Source: Symsagittifera roscoffensis | Lineage: Eukaryota; Xenacoelomorpha; Acoela; Convolutidae | DNA: 64,000 bases | Assembly: GCF_963678635.1 (NCBI RefSeq) | Contig: NC_087063.1 | Coordinates: 81,455,574 to 81,519,573, forward strand | Direction of reading: 5' to 3' | Shown here: piece by piece, positions 57,101 through 61,952 of the stretch | Layout of the letters: the number at the start of each line of letters is the position of its first letter | How positions within the stretch are numbered: position 1 is the first letter of the stretch | Position numbers and translations under genes: made by a program | Notes under the pieces: generated by a model | Database searches by the model: none | Seen by the model: only the letters and a program-made list of their open reading frames with translations | What the model was told of the DNA's origin: nothing

Positions 57101-59340
57101 TTGGGGGCTTCGTCAAATTCATTTACTTTATGGAGGGCAATTTACTCTATTCAAAAAACAAAATAGGATTTAGTTTCTGAGAAGGATGTTTCTACTGGAG
57201 TTACTTTTCAAGTGCTAATATTTGTAGTCATGGCACATTGGTTATGCTGAATTTTTTTCAGTTTTTGATGTGGAAATTCTTAAATTGTTTATGCTTGAAT
57301 ACGACTTTTGATTTTTTTTAAACTTGATTTTCGAGTTAAATTCACTTGTTAAAAGGACGGCGAGTTCCGCGCTCGATAAACATTTCAAATGGCGCAAAAA
57401 ACCTGAATTACTCTAAATTTCAAAAATGGATTTTAGTTTTAATCAAAGTTTTTCATAATAAGTCTGTCAGTTCTGTTTTCAAATCCTCTGTTAAGTTTCA
57501 TCTTTCTGTTTATTTTCCTCTACTCATCGCATTTTTTGCGACTTTTTCATGCATTCTGTCTTAAGCGTGAGAAAAAACGTATTAACAACGACAAACATGC
57601 AAAAATGCATGTTTTTTGAAGTGTCAATGAACGTATTGAAGACACTTATGAGCCTTCATGATTTTTTTGTTTCAGGAAAAAATTATAAAAAATCGTTCAT
57701 GCTCAAGGTTGATTATTCGTGATGACTTAATTTTTTCTTAGTTCAGTTCTTTTTCGTTGTTATAAGGAAGGCAAACTTTGTCGACTCTAGTTTTGAAAGT
57801 AGATTTTAATTTTAAGATTTCCCAGCGGGATAAAAAAATTTAATCCAGTTTTTACACGCAAGCTTTGTGTATTGGTATGACTCTACTTTTTTCCAACCTA
57901 ACTCGTAAATAAAACTGCTCATTTGGTGGCACTATTGCTATAATCACGATCTGCAGCATTCAAAATTTCATCGCAATTGTTCTCTGCTTTATTTGTGGCT
58001 AGTATTTGCTGATTGTTAAGCGTGCCGTCCATAGCTTGGAAAGGTCGTGAGACTCCCAATTTCGAGGTCGCAGGTTCGAATCCGACATGTACCAACGTTC
58101 TATTGATTTGAGGCTTATTTCTATTTTTCCTTTTGGTTTTTTTTCCACTTTATTGAGCTGCTTTTTTTGTTTTCTCGCTAGTGTTTGCGAAGCTCAACTT
58201 CGCCTCTCTGTCTCAAGTTGGGTTAATTTTCATCAACAAAATCAATCAGAAAAGATTCTGAAATTTGAAGAGCAATTATATATATTTTTGTAATTGGGCC
58301 AGTATTTAAAAGGTGTCAGTCTCAATTAAAACAGCTTCAATATGGTTTAATTTTTCTTCGGAAATTGGCAATTGCTCAGAAAAAAATGTTTTTTGATTTC
58401 CTCGTTCAGTGACACTTCTTCAACTTTCTGTTGGCTATATTTTTTTGTCTCCTTCGTCTAAATTCATAATTCATTGCAAATATGATCAGTTTTTGCTTCA
58501 TTTGCGCTATTATGATTCAGTTTAAATCAATGATACGTTCTTGAGGATATATTGTTATCATATTTCATCCATGATAGACTTCTGAATTATTTTTTTCTCT
58601 TCAGGCATGAAGCTTTCTGCTGTTTGAAAGTGAATGGAAGTTAATTGCTGGATAACTGACAAACGTTTCACTGAGTTTACTCGTATCGGTTTTCCGTGGG
58701 TTCGAATAGATTTCTACGACGATTATGATAACCTGGCTTTTTTAAACTAAGTTTAATGAGTTTAGATCCAATTGAGCGTGTTTTTAAAAAAAACTCTCGT
58801 GTCATCAAATCCAGAGCGAAGGTCGGTTTCATGCAATGAAGCTGTTCCTTTAAATATTGATCTCTAAGATCAACAACTACTTCGAAGACTTGACTAGCTA
58901 AGTGTCCGATTTAGTTTGCTTGTTTTTCAACCGATAGTTTGGTAGTTCGAGGTCGACCATGATCTGTGCTCATTGCCTGAGCGTGAGTTAACAATACTCA
59001 GCCCAGAAAAATAACTTAAAACCCTTCTTAAACAACTGAACTGTTTGTTAATTGGTTTTTTTGTTTACAAATTTTGTTTATAAATTTTGTTTACCTTAAT
59101 AAACTTTGTCACAGATCGACGAGTGCTTCTCTACGTATAGACGAAGGATACCAGATGGAAGCGGCCTTCCCAATGCTCACAGCCAAACAGGACAAGTCGG
59201 TCTCCTCAAACGTCGTCCTCCCGACCTACGTCATGGCTCTGGGCGAGAATCTCTGTCTGGCATCGGGAGGGTCAGGGGGTCCACATCACAGCACTCCTCT
59301 GGATTCGGGAGTCAGCATGCTCACCTTCCAGATACTGTAG
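17132..59340 (+). CDS. Rho guanine-nucleotide exchange factor, ARHGEF10/ARHGEF17-like (27 exons found)
   Basis: The gene spans 42 kb; its exons total 4,906 nt, about 1,635 codons, ending TAG at 59338-59340. Family members activate Rho-type GTPases by stimulating GDP release through the DH domain. Predicted order: Ser-rich N-terminus (residues 1-370); DH domain from RKNIVMELYTSEESYTEHL to about 590, including LLMKPVQKLPQLILILQ and the following HPDR helix; PH-like region (GVSYIDGIVLLFPGRILLF) to about 750; Ser/Pro-rich linker; then a WD40-like propeller with QSVWIGTDSG, ESSYGVWN and SLWVGTSGGHLVRF blades, interrupted by an acidic loop. DH plus a C-terminal propeller is diagnostic of ARHGEF10/10L/17; I cannot choose among them. 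Length lies between human ARHGEF10 and ARHGEF17. Exon phases agree at every junction except 37423/39922. The start is the first ATG, placed right after an acceptor, so 5' UTR exons or an upstream coding exon are missing. No AATAAA is obvious after the stop. Confidence 0.88.
17567..18142. mobile_element. hAT-like MITE with 8-bp target duplication (copy 2)
   Basis: Same element carried along by the tandem duplication, with target duplication ATGATAAG at 17559-17566 and 18143-18150. A few substitutions separate it from copy 1. The element was therefore already in place before the duplication. Confidence 0.88.
18359..18405 (+). CDS. RhoGEF exon 2
   Basis: Acceptor attcag, donor gtatat. Completes codon GCA from exon 1 and reads AASTATGSASNDLKLT, ending in phase 0. 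A CAG repeat at the acceptor offers a one-codon alternative (NAGNAG). Identical to copy 1 at 10807-10853. Confidence 0.75.
19019..19182 (+). CDS. RhoGEF exon 3
   Basis: Starts after tatcaagag, ends before gtaaca, phase 0 in and 2 out. Encodes a Ser/Asp-rich stretch beginning IIDHELFMDKSLSNQLSPAS and ending SSPENSSDI. No folded domain recognised. The acceptor is weak because it lacks a good pyrimidine tract, so the start is the least certain point. Confidence 0.7.
19537..19574 (+). CDS. RhoGEF exon 4
   Basis: A 38-nt exon with acceptor ttttctcacag and donor gtaatg. Completes an Arg codon, then reads SAFAKIISEIQQ and leaves phase 1, matching exon 5. Identical to copy 1 at 11983-12020. Confidence 0.78.
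19814..20122 (+). CDS. RhoGEF exon 5 (intact in this copy)
   Basis: Acceptor atctgcag, donor gtgagt, phase 1 in and 1 out. It encodes 103 residues, basic and Ser/Pro-rich, including IISRSPVLARKLGNKTRK and VSPARPLGSSFYVTNDLRV. The frame is open throughout, whereas the twin at 12259-12567 carries TAA at the codon that is GAA here (19957-19959). Confidence 0.82.
20831..21276 (+). pseudogene. Mutator-like (MULE) transposase relic
   Basis: One short frame from 20831 reads KKFIIFAGSDIIRSLEISGF then WLVDGAFKLLP, the layout of the MULE domain around its first catalytic Asp (usually W-x-x-DGTFK). It stops at about 20984. A second frame to 21276 reads FAVLVDLKLAAFNAFAKGF then RSFFHFSQNLYMKV, matching the second Asp region (DFE-x-AA) and the C-x-FH-x-x-Q helix, though the Cys is lost here. 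The two pieces are frameshifted and the middle of the domain is missing. It sits in intron 5 and is surely inactive. Longer copies may exist elsewhere in the genome. Confidence 0.72.
21500..21960 (+). mobile_element. Copy of the ~440-bp TIR MITE family
   Basis: Begins with gtaatgaacgtagttagttg near 21514 and shares the family core (ggtttgacttttgatttctt, then gaaggtaaaatccactatc) and the terminal segment before gttagttggctat. The left end lies in a small palindrome acgttcattacccgagtaatgaacgt. Confidence 0.7.
22030..22775 (+). mobile_element. Hairpin-ended repeat element (tRNA-headed family B, degenerate)
   Basis: Starts ttgcgagagcaagtgcac, close to the hairpin start acttgcgagagcaagtg seen near 30546 and 49590. 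Ends with tatcgcaaatggtgc, close to the ends near 28855, 32586 and 39839. No clear A/B box remains. Confidence 0.4.
23625..23764 (+). CDS. RhoGEF exon 6
   Basis: Acceptor cttgttgcag, donor gtaaaa, phase 1 in and 0 out. Reads PIEKEPGVMVEFTGDGGLD, then an acidic/Ser stretch ending NRHSKQE. No domain assigned. Confidence 0.8.
23846..24295 (+). mobile_element. Copy of the ~440-bp TIR MITE family
   Basis: Starts taagagtcgctgaacgtagt and ends near ttgactgactctttttcaac, with the shared internal core including agaacagcaaaagtgtaaag. Lies in intron 6. Confidence 0.75.
25186..25475 (+). mobile_element. Shortened copy of the TIR MITE family
   Basis: Starts ttaagagtcgatgaacata and ends cattcattgactttcctaac; the middle third is missing relative to longer copies. 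Confidence 0.65.
25541..25924. mobile_element. hAT-like MITE with 8-bp TSD and ACTAGTAAGT repeats
   Basis: Perfect 8-bp target duplication ATTGGAAT (25533-25540, 25925-25932). Ends TAGGGTTGTGC and GCACCACCCTA are inverted repeats with one mismatch. Length 384 bp, no transposase. The first and last 80-100 bp carry many copies of ACTAGTAAGT or its inverse, a pattern expected of subterminal transposase-binding repeats. Confidence 0.88.
26083..26250 (+). repeat. 84-bp imperfect tandem duplication
   Basis: The segment from gtacaaatggttttataaga near 26086 recurs at about 26170 as gtacaaatggtattataaga, each followed by attcttggatg. Two units lie just upstream of exon 7. Confidence 0.8.
26333..26384 (+). 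CDS. RhoGEF exon 7
   Basis: Acceptor attttgtttaag, donor gtgagt, phase 0 in and 1 out. Reads REGILADDGSQSDEDVE, an acidic linker. It is short, but phase agreement on both sides supports it. Confidence 0.72.
26466..26662 (+). CDS. RhoGEF exon 8
   Basis: Acceptor cccatttcag, donor gtaggt, phase 1 in and 0 out. Encodes a basic segment that includes TTREKLFGFGGRKKLSTPSM and IGGLKRNGTIKRKKSEPDMG. Its clustered Lys/Arg could act as a localisation or membrane-charge patch; this is inference. Confidence 0.82.
27140..27337 (+). CDS. RhoGEF exon 9 (start of DH domain)
   Basis: Acceptor tttgtgttttag, donor gtgagc, phase 0 both ends. After a Ser/Ala-rich part it reads LLIKRKNIVMELYTSEESYT then EHLNRLN, the first conserved helix (CR1) of Dbl-homology domains. 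Confidence 0.88.
27555..28320 (+). repeat. ~168-bp satellite-like array in intron 9
   Basis: Four to five diverged units. The phrase aattcccaacctgtagttggg recurs near 27728, 27894, 28061 (degenerate) and 28229; tgactgctcaaat recurs near 27800, 27966, 28125 and 28297; and a ttttcgagatatgacgt-like string recurs near 27815, 27990 and 28145. The spacing is about 160-172 bp. Confidence 0.8.
29808..30130 (+). repeat. ATGATG/AATAAT-rich stretch and (GAT)10 microsatellite
   Basis: Low-complexity trinucleotide sequence from 29808 to 29920, then ten pure GAT units at 30101-30130. The latter lie only 35 bp upstream of the next exon. Confidence 0.9.
30165..30353 (+). CDS. RhoGEF exon 10 (DH domain, middle)
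   Basis: Acceptor atatggttcag, donor gtgagt, phase 0 both ends, 63 codons. Reads VIRDEIDGMKRKEECHSVLR and continues through QVHYAHTTVTRLKNSL. It fits the DH helices between CR1 and CR3, where family members have an H-x-x-x-x-x-L pattern. Confidence 0.82.
30688..30897 (+). CDS. RhoGEF exon 11 (DH core, CR3)
   Basis: Acceptor tttatttcag, donor gttagc, 70 codons in phase 0. Reads FGHSAMKEAYTRFILEHSKS, then EALLMKPVQKLPQLILILQ, the most conserved DH helix (L-x-K/x-P-x-Q-x-x-P-x-x-x-L-x-L-x). This helix forms part of the GTPase-binding surface in the family. Confidence 0.92.
31660..31745 (+). repeat. tRNA-like SINE head
   Basis: tagcttggtgg resembles a pol III A box and gagttcgaatctgacc a B box, at tRNA spacing. 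The flanks do not pair as an acceptor stem, so this is a tRNA-derived repeat rather than a tRNA gene. Confidence 0.5.
32632..33430 (+). mobile_element. TIR MITE copy interrupted by a second MITE
   Basis: Left part runs from agtttatgaacg through ctatcgaacagcaaaagtg to ccagcgaaaccg at about 32875. The family sequence resumes after the 32888-33191 insertion with agatcaaacttttctt, aligning to the usual tgatccagttttct. Downstream divergence is high. Confidence 0.65.
32888..33191. mobile_element. GGGGCGGATC-ended MITE nested in the older MITE
   Basis: Ends CTAGGGGCGGATCTAGG and CCAGATCCACCCCTGG are inverted repeats of about 16 bp. AGATCA flanks both sides (32882-32887, 33192-33197). A C-run of 16 or more at the right end precedes the terminal repeat. 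No coding capacity. A relative with an 8-bp duplication is at 42273-42602. Confidence 0.8.
33935..34140 (+). CDS. RhoGEF exon 12 (end of DH domain)
   Basis: Acceptor tatgtgttccag, donor gtaaat, phase 0 in and 2 out. Reads RLLSSCDTKHPDRQGLQRAV then MAVEQLAHDLNDMKG. The HPDR-x-x-LQ-x-A pattern is characteristic of the ARHGEF10/17 DH domain just after CR3. Confidence 0.9.
34379..34850 (+). repeat. Dispersed ~470-bp repeat, copy 1 (other copy 52100-52545)
   Basis: Shared strings with the second copy include atcttgttttac near the start, taaaaaatagattagta, cttggtaaggggaatcaat and agtttggcatgcttttgg. In both places the unit directly precedes a TIR MITE, so unit and MITE may form one larger element. 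Confidence 0.8.
34851..35287 (+). mobile_element. Best-preserved copy of the ~440-bp TIR MITE family
   Basis: Left end aagagtaatgaacgca (34851-34866) and right end tgcgttcattaatctt (35272-35287) are inverted repeats with one mismatch. A subterminal hairpin pairs aagagt with actctt. The shared core includes gatttttcgcggtttgac, ttaaagggaaggtaaactcc and tcgaacagcaaaagtg. No ORF; non-autonomous DNA transposon or similar. Confidence 0.82.
35526..35645 (+). CDS. RhoGEF exon 13 (PH-like region)
   Basis: Acceptor ctgtttgtttcag, donor gtgggt, phase 2 in and 2 out. Reads GLCARRDEVKIMMLTPFYG then VSYIDGIVLLFPGRILLFAK, beta-strand-like sequence as in PH domains that follow DH domains. Confidence 0.85.
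35985..36395 (+). repeat. Degenerate short tandem repeat (GAGTAAATTTAGCATTT type)
   Basis: Roughly 20-40 bp units built on gagtaaattttgcatttttatg fill the 400 bp immediately before exon 14. The longer sub-period (gtaaattttgcatttt then ggttaaattgcttttctgga) repeats at least three times near 36120-36345. Confidence 0.85.
36402..36599 (+). CDS. RhoGEF exon 14 (PH-like region and helix; GC donor proposed)
   Basis: Acceptor tatcttttcag, phase 2 in. Reads GELRGERLMCLLSGDIGRVQ and ends in a helical LNILKAEVDKLNR. The next exon needs phase 2, which is met by ending at CAG before gctagt, a GC donor. The only canonical alternative in phase is CAG before gttgaa at about 36560, which would remove the helix. 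GTACTA slightly downstream gives the wrong phase. Confidence 0.75.
37277..37423 (+). CDS. RhoGEF exon 15
   Basis: Acceptor tttgtttgtag, donor gttagt, phase 2 in and 2 out. Reads EYKDLNSGHVSLALKENEAV then LQSIKVAGCIDVFFSAEPD. The donor phase (2) does not match the next recognised exon (phase 1), so an exon is probably missing between them. Confidence 0.8.
37424..39921. other. Intron region with a probable missed small exon
   Basis: Contains a tRNA-headed element (37705-38075), diverged MITE-family sequence (38405 to about 39530) and a hairpin-type element end (39839-39880). The phase mismatch across this gap calls for an exon with a length of 3n+2, which I could not place. Confidence 0.5.
37705..38075 (+). 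mobile_element. tRNA-headed SINE-like element, family A
   Basis: The A box tggctgagtgg is at 37901-37911 and a decayed B box aatcgaatcc near 37945-37954. Between them, gagactcatagtctc forms an anticodon arm whose 7-nt loop ctcatag would carry CAT (Met-like). The element starts with a hairpin-like cttgcgagcttgcatg and ends with gcggaagtgcagcttcccct. A relative is nested at 57853-58212 and a fragment lies at 42650-42800. Confidence 0.65.
39922..39988 (+). CDS. RhoGEF exon 16 (entry phase unresolved)
   Basis: Acceptor gtcatttgcag, donor gtacaa. Only one frame is open: ELDLFNYFLLLQFLNGKGSVT, phase 1 in and 2 out, which matches exon 17. The upstream phase conflict is discussed separately. An upstream acceptor (tatgatcag, near 39892) would give phase 0 instead. 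Confidence 0.6.
40169..40734 (+). CDS. RhoGEF exon 17 (Ser/Pro-rich linker)
   Basis: Acceptor tatgtcgtttag, donor gttagt, phase 2 in and 1 out, the longest exon (566 nt). Begins SPIPSPNNEQKSASEMHLSQ, passes through a Pro/Ser/Arg stretch with NPITPPMGRMRSPLPNRKPA, and ends DFFEGDEVEV. It probably joins the PH-like part to the propeller. A canonical gtcagt donor four bases earlier would give phase 0 and break frame with exon 18. A long antisense frame here is a shadow. Confidence 0.82.
40740..41015 (+). mobile_element. 5'-truncated TIR MITE abutting exon 17
   Basis: Begins at about tttacagcaaaaatg, internal to the family consensus, and ends cttgcgttcattactctg. Only 5-6 bp separate exon 17 from this remnant, so its insertion or deletion edge reaches into the donor context. 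Confidence 0.75.
41193..41269 (+). CDS. RhoGEF exon 18 (propeller start)
   Basis: Acceptor ttttgtttag, donor gtgagt, phase 1 in and 0 out. Joined to exon 17 it reads IGMCTSALKCSEYLPVGTGT then ETDIQL. A competing phase-0 frame is also open but does not match exon 19. Confidence 0.78.
41400..41770. mobile_element. Diverged relative of the GGGG-type MITEs
   Basis: aatagtaccaaaggggggac followed by gttcgaaggttgaattc aligns to the right halves of 32888-33191 and 42273-42602. Starts near gagtggcgtaactaag. No clear terminal repeats or target duplication remain. Confidence 0.4.
41952..42243 (+). CDS. RhoGEF exon 19 (WD40-like propeller)
   Basis: Acceptor cgcttagtcattag, donor gtcaga, phase 0 in and 1 out. 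Contains EVLLCYGAVWLIHSSSTAYR then ISVYSLCESGAIHSL, a propeller blade with the VW-x-I/C-S-S-T pattern seen in JIP3/4 and ARHGEF-type C-terminal propellers. Confidence 0.85.
42273..42602. mobile_element. hAT-like MITE with 8-bp target duplication, 29 bp after exon 19
   Basis: Perfect 8-bp duplication AGTCTGAT (42265-42272, 42603-42610). Ends CAGGGGTGGATCTAG and CCACCTCCCCTG are imperfect inverted repeats. It shares interior sequence with 32888-33191 (ggattttctcgagg, ccgagctctcccaaa, gtcgaatccctgag). Insertion left the donor intact. Confidence 0.87.
42872..43028 (+). CDS. RhoGEF exon 20 (propeller)
   Basis: Acceptor gtgattttgag (poor pyrimidine tract), donor gtaagt, phase 1 in and 2 out. Reads GLDVDDSFVQWMSNQQNTDV and ends LSQQSVWIGTDSG, the W-x-GT-x-x-G signature of this propeller type. 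Confidence 0.85.
43255..43372 (+). mobile_element. Internally deleted TIR MITE fragment
   Basis: tttctttcaggaaaaatctt and acttattcacgctcaaattt match the left part of the family; tttttccaatcatttgttgact matches its right edge. The core is missing. It lies just before exon 21. Confidence 0.6.
43389..43546 (+). CDS. RhoGEF exon 21 (propeller)
   Basis: Acceptor gactttttag, donor gtacat, phase 2 in and 1 out. Reads GVVVYRVSSKTGIGSRVFTL, then IAYANGNVVAGLENGLINVY. The last part fits the next blade's VVAGLENG-x-I-x-V-Y pattern. Confidence 0.9.
43915..44234 (+). CDS. RhoGEF exon 22 (propeller with acidic loop)
   Basis: Acceptor atcttgtttcag, donor gtgagt, phase 1 in and 0 out. Opens ESSYGVWNRTAVVIDMNES. 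A loop of about 40 residues rich in Asp, Glu and Ser (ANDDDGSDSEDSSQGSK, then SDDDHEEEDLG) follows. The propeller resumes with PQGPVTCIILPFNDCLKSVA and ends SRKIL. Confidence 0.9.
44703..44960 (+). mobile_element. Degenerate TIR MITE copy
   Basis: Starts tatcaatgatcgtagtgaacg; includes gatttttcgcggtttgattt; decays past 44900. Lies in intron 22. Confidence 0.6.
45243..45546 (+). CDS. RhoGEF exon 23 (propeller)
   Basis: Acceptor gttttgtttcag, donor gtaggg, phase 0 in and 1 out. Reads YKIELPLLQTVEFMASIGVS, then QNRTVQMFHAETYEQLSIIS, where FHAETYE is the H-x-x-T-x-E strand common to ARHGEF10/17 and JIP-type propellers. Confidence 0.9.
46014..46145 (+). CDS. RhoGEF exon 24 (propeller)
   Basis: Acceptor gttcacgtag, donor gttaga, phase 1 in and 1 out. 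Reads GRRSFRRDSNYLSGMHPSAM and AIHSGSLWVGTSGGHLVRFE, with the LWVGTSGG hallmark of the penultimate blade. Confidence 0.9.
46195..46400 (+). mobile_element. 3' half of a TIR MITE
   Basis: tccagttttctcaaattggg through ttgattactcttttccaat matches the right half of the family. Another right-end piece lies at 46845-46935. Confidence 0.6.
46715..46790 (+). repeat. tRNA-like SINE head
   Basis: ggtggcgcagatactagg (A-box region) and aagttcgaatgtggc (B-box region) at tRNA spacing. No acceptor stem, so not called as a tRNA gene. Confidence 0.5.
46999..47173 (+). CDS. RhoGEF exon 25
   Basis: Acceptor tatcgtttcag, donor gttagt, phase 1 in and 2 out. Reads GLIPAIREPKVCAYYFGEKP, then VIMSGLGGGKNSQGANFERK, a loop after the VGTSGG blade. 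Confidence 0.88.
48012..48498 (+). mobile_element. tRNA-headed SINE-like element, family C (copy 1)
   Basis: Starts with a hairpin-like acacaggcaaagcttgtgt. It carries gttgcgac-rich inverted repeats near 48060-48105, then an A box tagcgtagagg (48212-48222) and a perfect B box ggttcgaacc (48253-48262). It ends cgacttcgcctctgtgt. Three other copies are at 59990, 61059 and 62462. Confidence 0.75.
48646..49100 (+). mobile_element. Full-length copy of the TIR MITE family
   Basis: Starts attaagagtcgataagcg, has the subterminal hairpin partner gctctta and the core tagaaggaaggcaaactcc then ctatcgaacagcaaagg. Ends ttgcgtctattgactctttcc followed by the conserved caactgtctgttggct. Confidence 0.8.
49588..49755 (+). 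repeat. Hairpin start plus tRNA-like head (family B)
   Basis: acttgcgaaagcaagtg at about 49590 forms a short hairpin. A tRNA-like segment follows, with tggcctggatgtaacgagg and the B-box-like gggttcgagtcac near 49735-49747. Confidence 0.5.
50284..51860 (+). repeat. Degenerate ~170-bp repeat array in intron 25
   Basis: A phrase like tctgagattagggttcaatcg recurs near 50284, 50453, 50621, 50797, 50930, 51340, 51600 and 51775, most intervals being 168-176 bp. Units are strongly diverged. Single related units appear elsewhere, for example near 49407 and 28540. Confidence 0.6.
51955..52025 (+). repeat. tRNA-like SINE head
   Basis: ccctggcgtaattataggtt and gagttctgggtttgattctg resemble A- and B-box regions at tRNA spacing; the B box is degenerate. 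Confidence 0.4.
52100..52545 (+). repeat. Dispersed ~450-bp repeat, copy 2
   Basis: Second copy of the 34379-34850 unit (shared gaaaatagattagta, cttggtaaggggaatcaat, aagttcagtttggc), again directly followed by a TIR MITE at 52545-52870. Confidence 0.8.
52545..52870 (+). mobile_element. TIR MITE copy lacking the far right end
   Basis: Starts aaggtcaatgaatgcagtgag with hairpin partner tactcttatataggtc; internal core present (aaaaggaaggcaaacttcat). It is cut short near cggtcagttggcaatg. Confidence 0.7.
56230..56412 (+). CDS. RhoGEF exon 26
   Basis: Acceptor ccagttttgtttag, donor gtagat, phase 2 in and 2 out. Reads LNNRKLSTDLKDTRSMSSST then a polar stretch ending LNVDQDEFG. It is a Ser/Asp-rich insert between the last two propeller pieces. 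Confidence 0.85.
57615..58440 (+). mobile_element. TIR MITE with a nested tRNA-headed element
   Basis: Left part runs from aagtgtcaatgaacgtatt to taatccagttttt (about 57852). After the insertion the MITE resumes ctcaagttgggttaattttc (58217) and ends near cgttcagtgacacttcttc. Removing the insert restores the family's usual ccagttttctcaaattggg context. Confidence 0.75.
57853..58212 (+). mobile_element. tRNA-headed element, family A (nested)
   Basis: Starts acacgcaagctttgtgt. Its perfect B-box-like ggttcgaatcc is at about 58074-58084 and a weak A-box region near 58030. It ends gcgaagctcaacttcgcctct, a hairpin. Related to 37705-38075. Confidence 0.7.
59115..59340 (+). CDS. RhoGEF exon 27 (C-terminus, stop)
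   Basis: Acceptor actttgtcacag, phase 2 in, ends TAG. Reads RSTSASLRIDEGYQMEAAFP, then VVLPTYVMALGENLCLASGG and DSGVSMLTFQIL. The closing strand completes the propeller. No obvious AATAAA lies in the next 300 bp. Confidence 0.92.
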
Positions 59341-60550
59341 ATCTCCAAAAACTGAACCGGATTCAATATCTTCAAAGCATCTAAATTATCAAACTCATTC
59401 TGTCGCTTCTATATTTTGCTTTCTGCTGAAATGAAAAGGACTTAAATTGTGACTGGATACTTCCTGGTCAAAATTCTATATTTTAAAATCATATGTTTAA
59501 TTTGGATCGTTATAATCGTAGCTTAACAAACTTTTTATTTGATCAATGATGGACAGTTACGGTTCTTGCAGTTATTTTATTAGCTTTTTAATTTATTATC
59601 ATCAAAGTTCATATTTTTGATCAGTTTTGAACTATTTTTTATTTATTTTCACCATAATTTCTAGTTTTTTGTTAAGATATTATTTTAGTCAAAGAACATA
59701 GTGGACATTTTTATATGTCTTAATGAAGTTTTTTTGTTGATTATTTTCAGTAAAAATCATGAAATTTGTTCAGGCTCAAATGTACTTTTTCGTGGTTCGA
59801 CTTTTGATTTCCTTTCAAGTTCAATTCATTCCATTGTTAAAAGGAAGGCGCACTCTACTTTCGAACAAAAAAGTGAAAAGGTCTCGATAAAACGTGATTG
59901 ACTGCTACTTTCGAAAGAGGAATTCAAATTTCAGACTTACCAGTGAAACAAAAAAGTTTCTCCTAATCCAGTATTTTCACCTATTAATTACACAAGCATA
60001 GCTTGTGTTATAGTATCAGCTTTCTTTTTTTCCAACCTAAGTCGCAAATTTTGTTGCGATGCAATTGTTGCGACAAAATGTGTTCAGTTTGAAAGTTCAT
60101 TGTGATCCAGCTATTAAGTACTGCCAATGCTAAGGATATTATTAACACAGACTAATATATTACAATTAGTGCTTTAGCTTCAAGGCATCTGTAGCGTAGA
60201 GGTAGGGAAGGAGACCAGCAGCCAAATAAGAGAGTTCGAACCTGGGCAGGATTGGATGTTTTTAATGAACTTTTGCGTTTACTAGTAAATATGCGTCCGC
60301 TCTATCAATTGAGACATGCTAGTTGGTAATTTTTTTTCTAATTGACCGATAATGCGTCTTAATTAGCTTGCGTCTCGTAGCATTTATGCAGACTAATAAT
60401 TGGCGTGCGTCAATTATGAATTTTCTAGACTCAAAATTTTACTCATTCAGTTTTTCCCAGTAGCGTTATCGGTTATATAATTTAGCTTGTGTATACGAAG
60501 TGCAACTTTGCCTCTGTGTAAAAAATTTTCACTCAGATATGCTTTTTAAA
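59341..60550. other. 3' flank of the RhoGEF gene with a nested MITE
   Basis: AT-rich, probably 3' UTR at first. A TIR MITE (about 59700-60660) contains a family C tRNA-headed element at 59990-60519. No gene seen. Confidence 0.6.
59990..60519 (+). mobile_element. tRNA-headed element, family C (copy 2, nested in MITE)
   Basis: Starts acacaagcatagcttgtgt (perfect short hairpin). A box tagcgtagagg near 60191, B box agttcgaacc near 60233. Ends gcaactttgcctctgtg. It sits after aatccagtattttcac, the same MITE position as at 57853. Confidence 0.78.
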
Positions 60551-61952
60551 TTCTAAGAGCTTCAGGGCCTGATATTTTTTTCTTCGAAATTTGAAAGATA
60601 GTTTTTTCCAAAACTATTTTTTTTCTGCATTATTTGAATCTCTTATTACTGACTGGTGGCTAAGTTCGGGGCCTGTTTCTGTGCAGAGACTAATATCTGA
60701 GTTTTCTTAAATAGTCTGAAGTTGTTTTTGATTTTTAAAAAATAAATAAATAAAAAAATGCTGCTCAAATAATGGTAAAAGCAAAATGAGCATTGTTTAG
60801 AAGCGCAAAATATGGTTGTTTTTGAAACCAGATCAGTCAAATTTATATTTCTTATGATTTTTCTACCAAATGATGTTACTCTAAAAAAAATTTAAAAATT
60901 TTCCAATTTACAATGCACTGTTTAAGTAAGGCCTCTATGTATTCTTGCATTTTTTAAGTCGACTTGAAGTTCATTTCTTAAGAGTAAAGAAAATTGTGCT
61001 CTCCATTTTTCATAATTTACAGTGCAATAAAGAAATACTACCTGTTGATCCATTTTTTACACAAGCATAGCTGGTTTTGTAGTATGAACTTTCTTTTTTC
61101 CAAATTAAGTCGCAAATATTGTTGCGATGCAATTGTTGCGACAAAATGTGTTCATTTTCGAAGTGTTCGTCTTGATCCAGCTATCAAGTACAGTCAATGT
61201 TAAGGATTTTAACACCGACTAGTATGTTACAAAGAGCATTCTAGCTTCAAATATCTGTTTTGTAGAGGTAGGGAAGGAGACCAGCAGCAAAATAAGAGGG
61301 TTCGAACCTGATCAGGGTTTTTAATGAATTTTTTGTATACTAGTTTAAATGCGTCCGCTTTATAATTTGTGGCATGTTAGTTGGTAAATTTCTTTTCAAA
61401 TTGACGGGTACTGCTAATGCGTCAAGTGGCTTGCGTCAGTTTGCGCTTATGTAGATTCATAATTGGCGTGCGTCACTTAAGAATTTTTGTAAACTCAAAG
61501 TTTTACTCATTCAGGTTTTCCCAGTAGCGTTATCGGGCATATTTTTGCTTGTGTATGCAACTTCGCCTGGATGAAAAAAAAATTGTGTTAGCTTCTTGAA
61601 AGTATCGTCAATTGTAAAAGCGTTCTAAAATATGATGTATTTGATCAAAAATATTTTCTCAATTTTTGTACGTTATTTCAATATCACTTTTCCAGCAATT
61701 GGTTGGCTATGTTTAGATGGCAAACGTTTTTTTTATTATGTTAGAGGCGTTCTGCAAAAATGACAAAGATTGTGTCTTTAGAAGTTTTAAAATCTTGGAA
61801 CAAGCAAATTCAAATTTGTTTATTTTTCTGGGGCATCAATGAGCTGACTTCTCACTTTCAAGCGTTTGTTTTGTTTGAGCTGAATCTTTCATTTTTTTTC
61901 AAGAAGTTGCCTTGAATGTTCTTTCAATTTATTTTTAGATGAAACTTTTTTG
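60551..61952 (+). repeat. 1.4-kb tandem duplication, unit 1
   Basis: Starts ttctaagagcttcaggg and ends gaaacttttttg. Repeated immediately with a 1,402-1,403 bp offset and only a handful of differences. Each unit carries MITE fragments and one family C tRNA-headed element. Confidence 0.97.
61059..61570 (+). mobile_element. tRNA-headed element, family C (copy 3)
   Basis: Starts acacaagcatagctgg after ttgatccatttttt, again the same MITE position. The A box is decayed (tttgtagagg), the B box ggttcgaacc intact near 61300. Ends gcaacttcgcctgg. Flanking MITE resumes as gtatcgtcaattgtaaaag. Confidence 0.72.

Larger units (their letters stand above)
56413..59114. other. Intron 26, repeat-filled
   Basis: TIR MITE pieces at about 56570-56900 and 57335-57410, and a MITE at 57615-58440 carrying a tRNA-headed element at 57853-58212. 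No other gene seen. Confidence 0.55.
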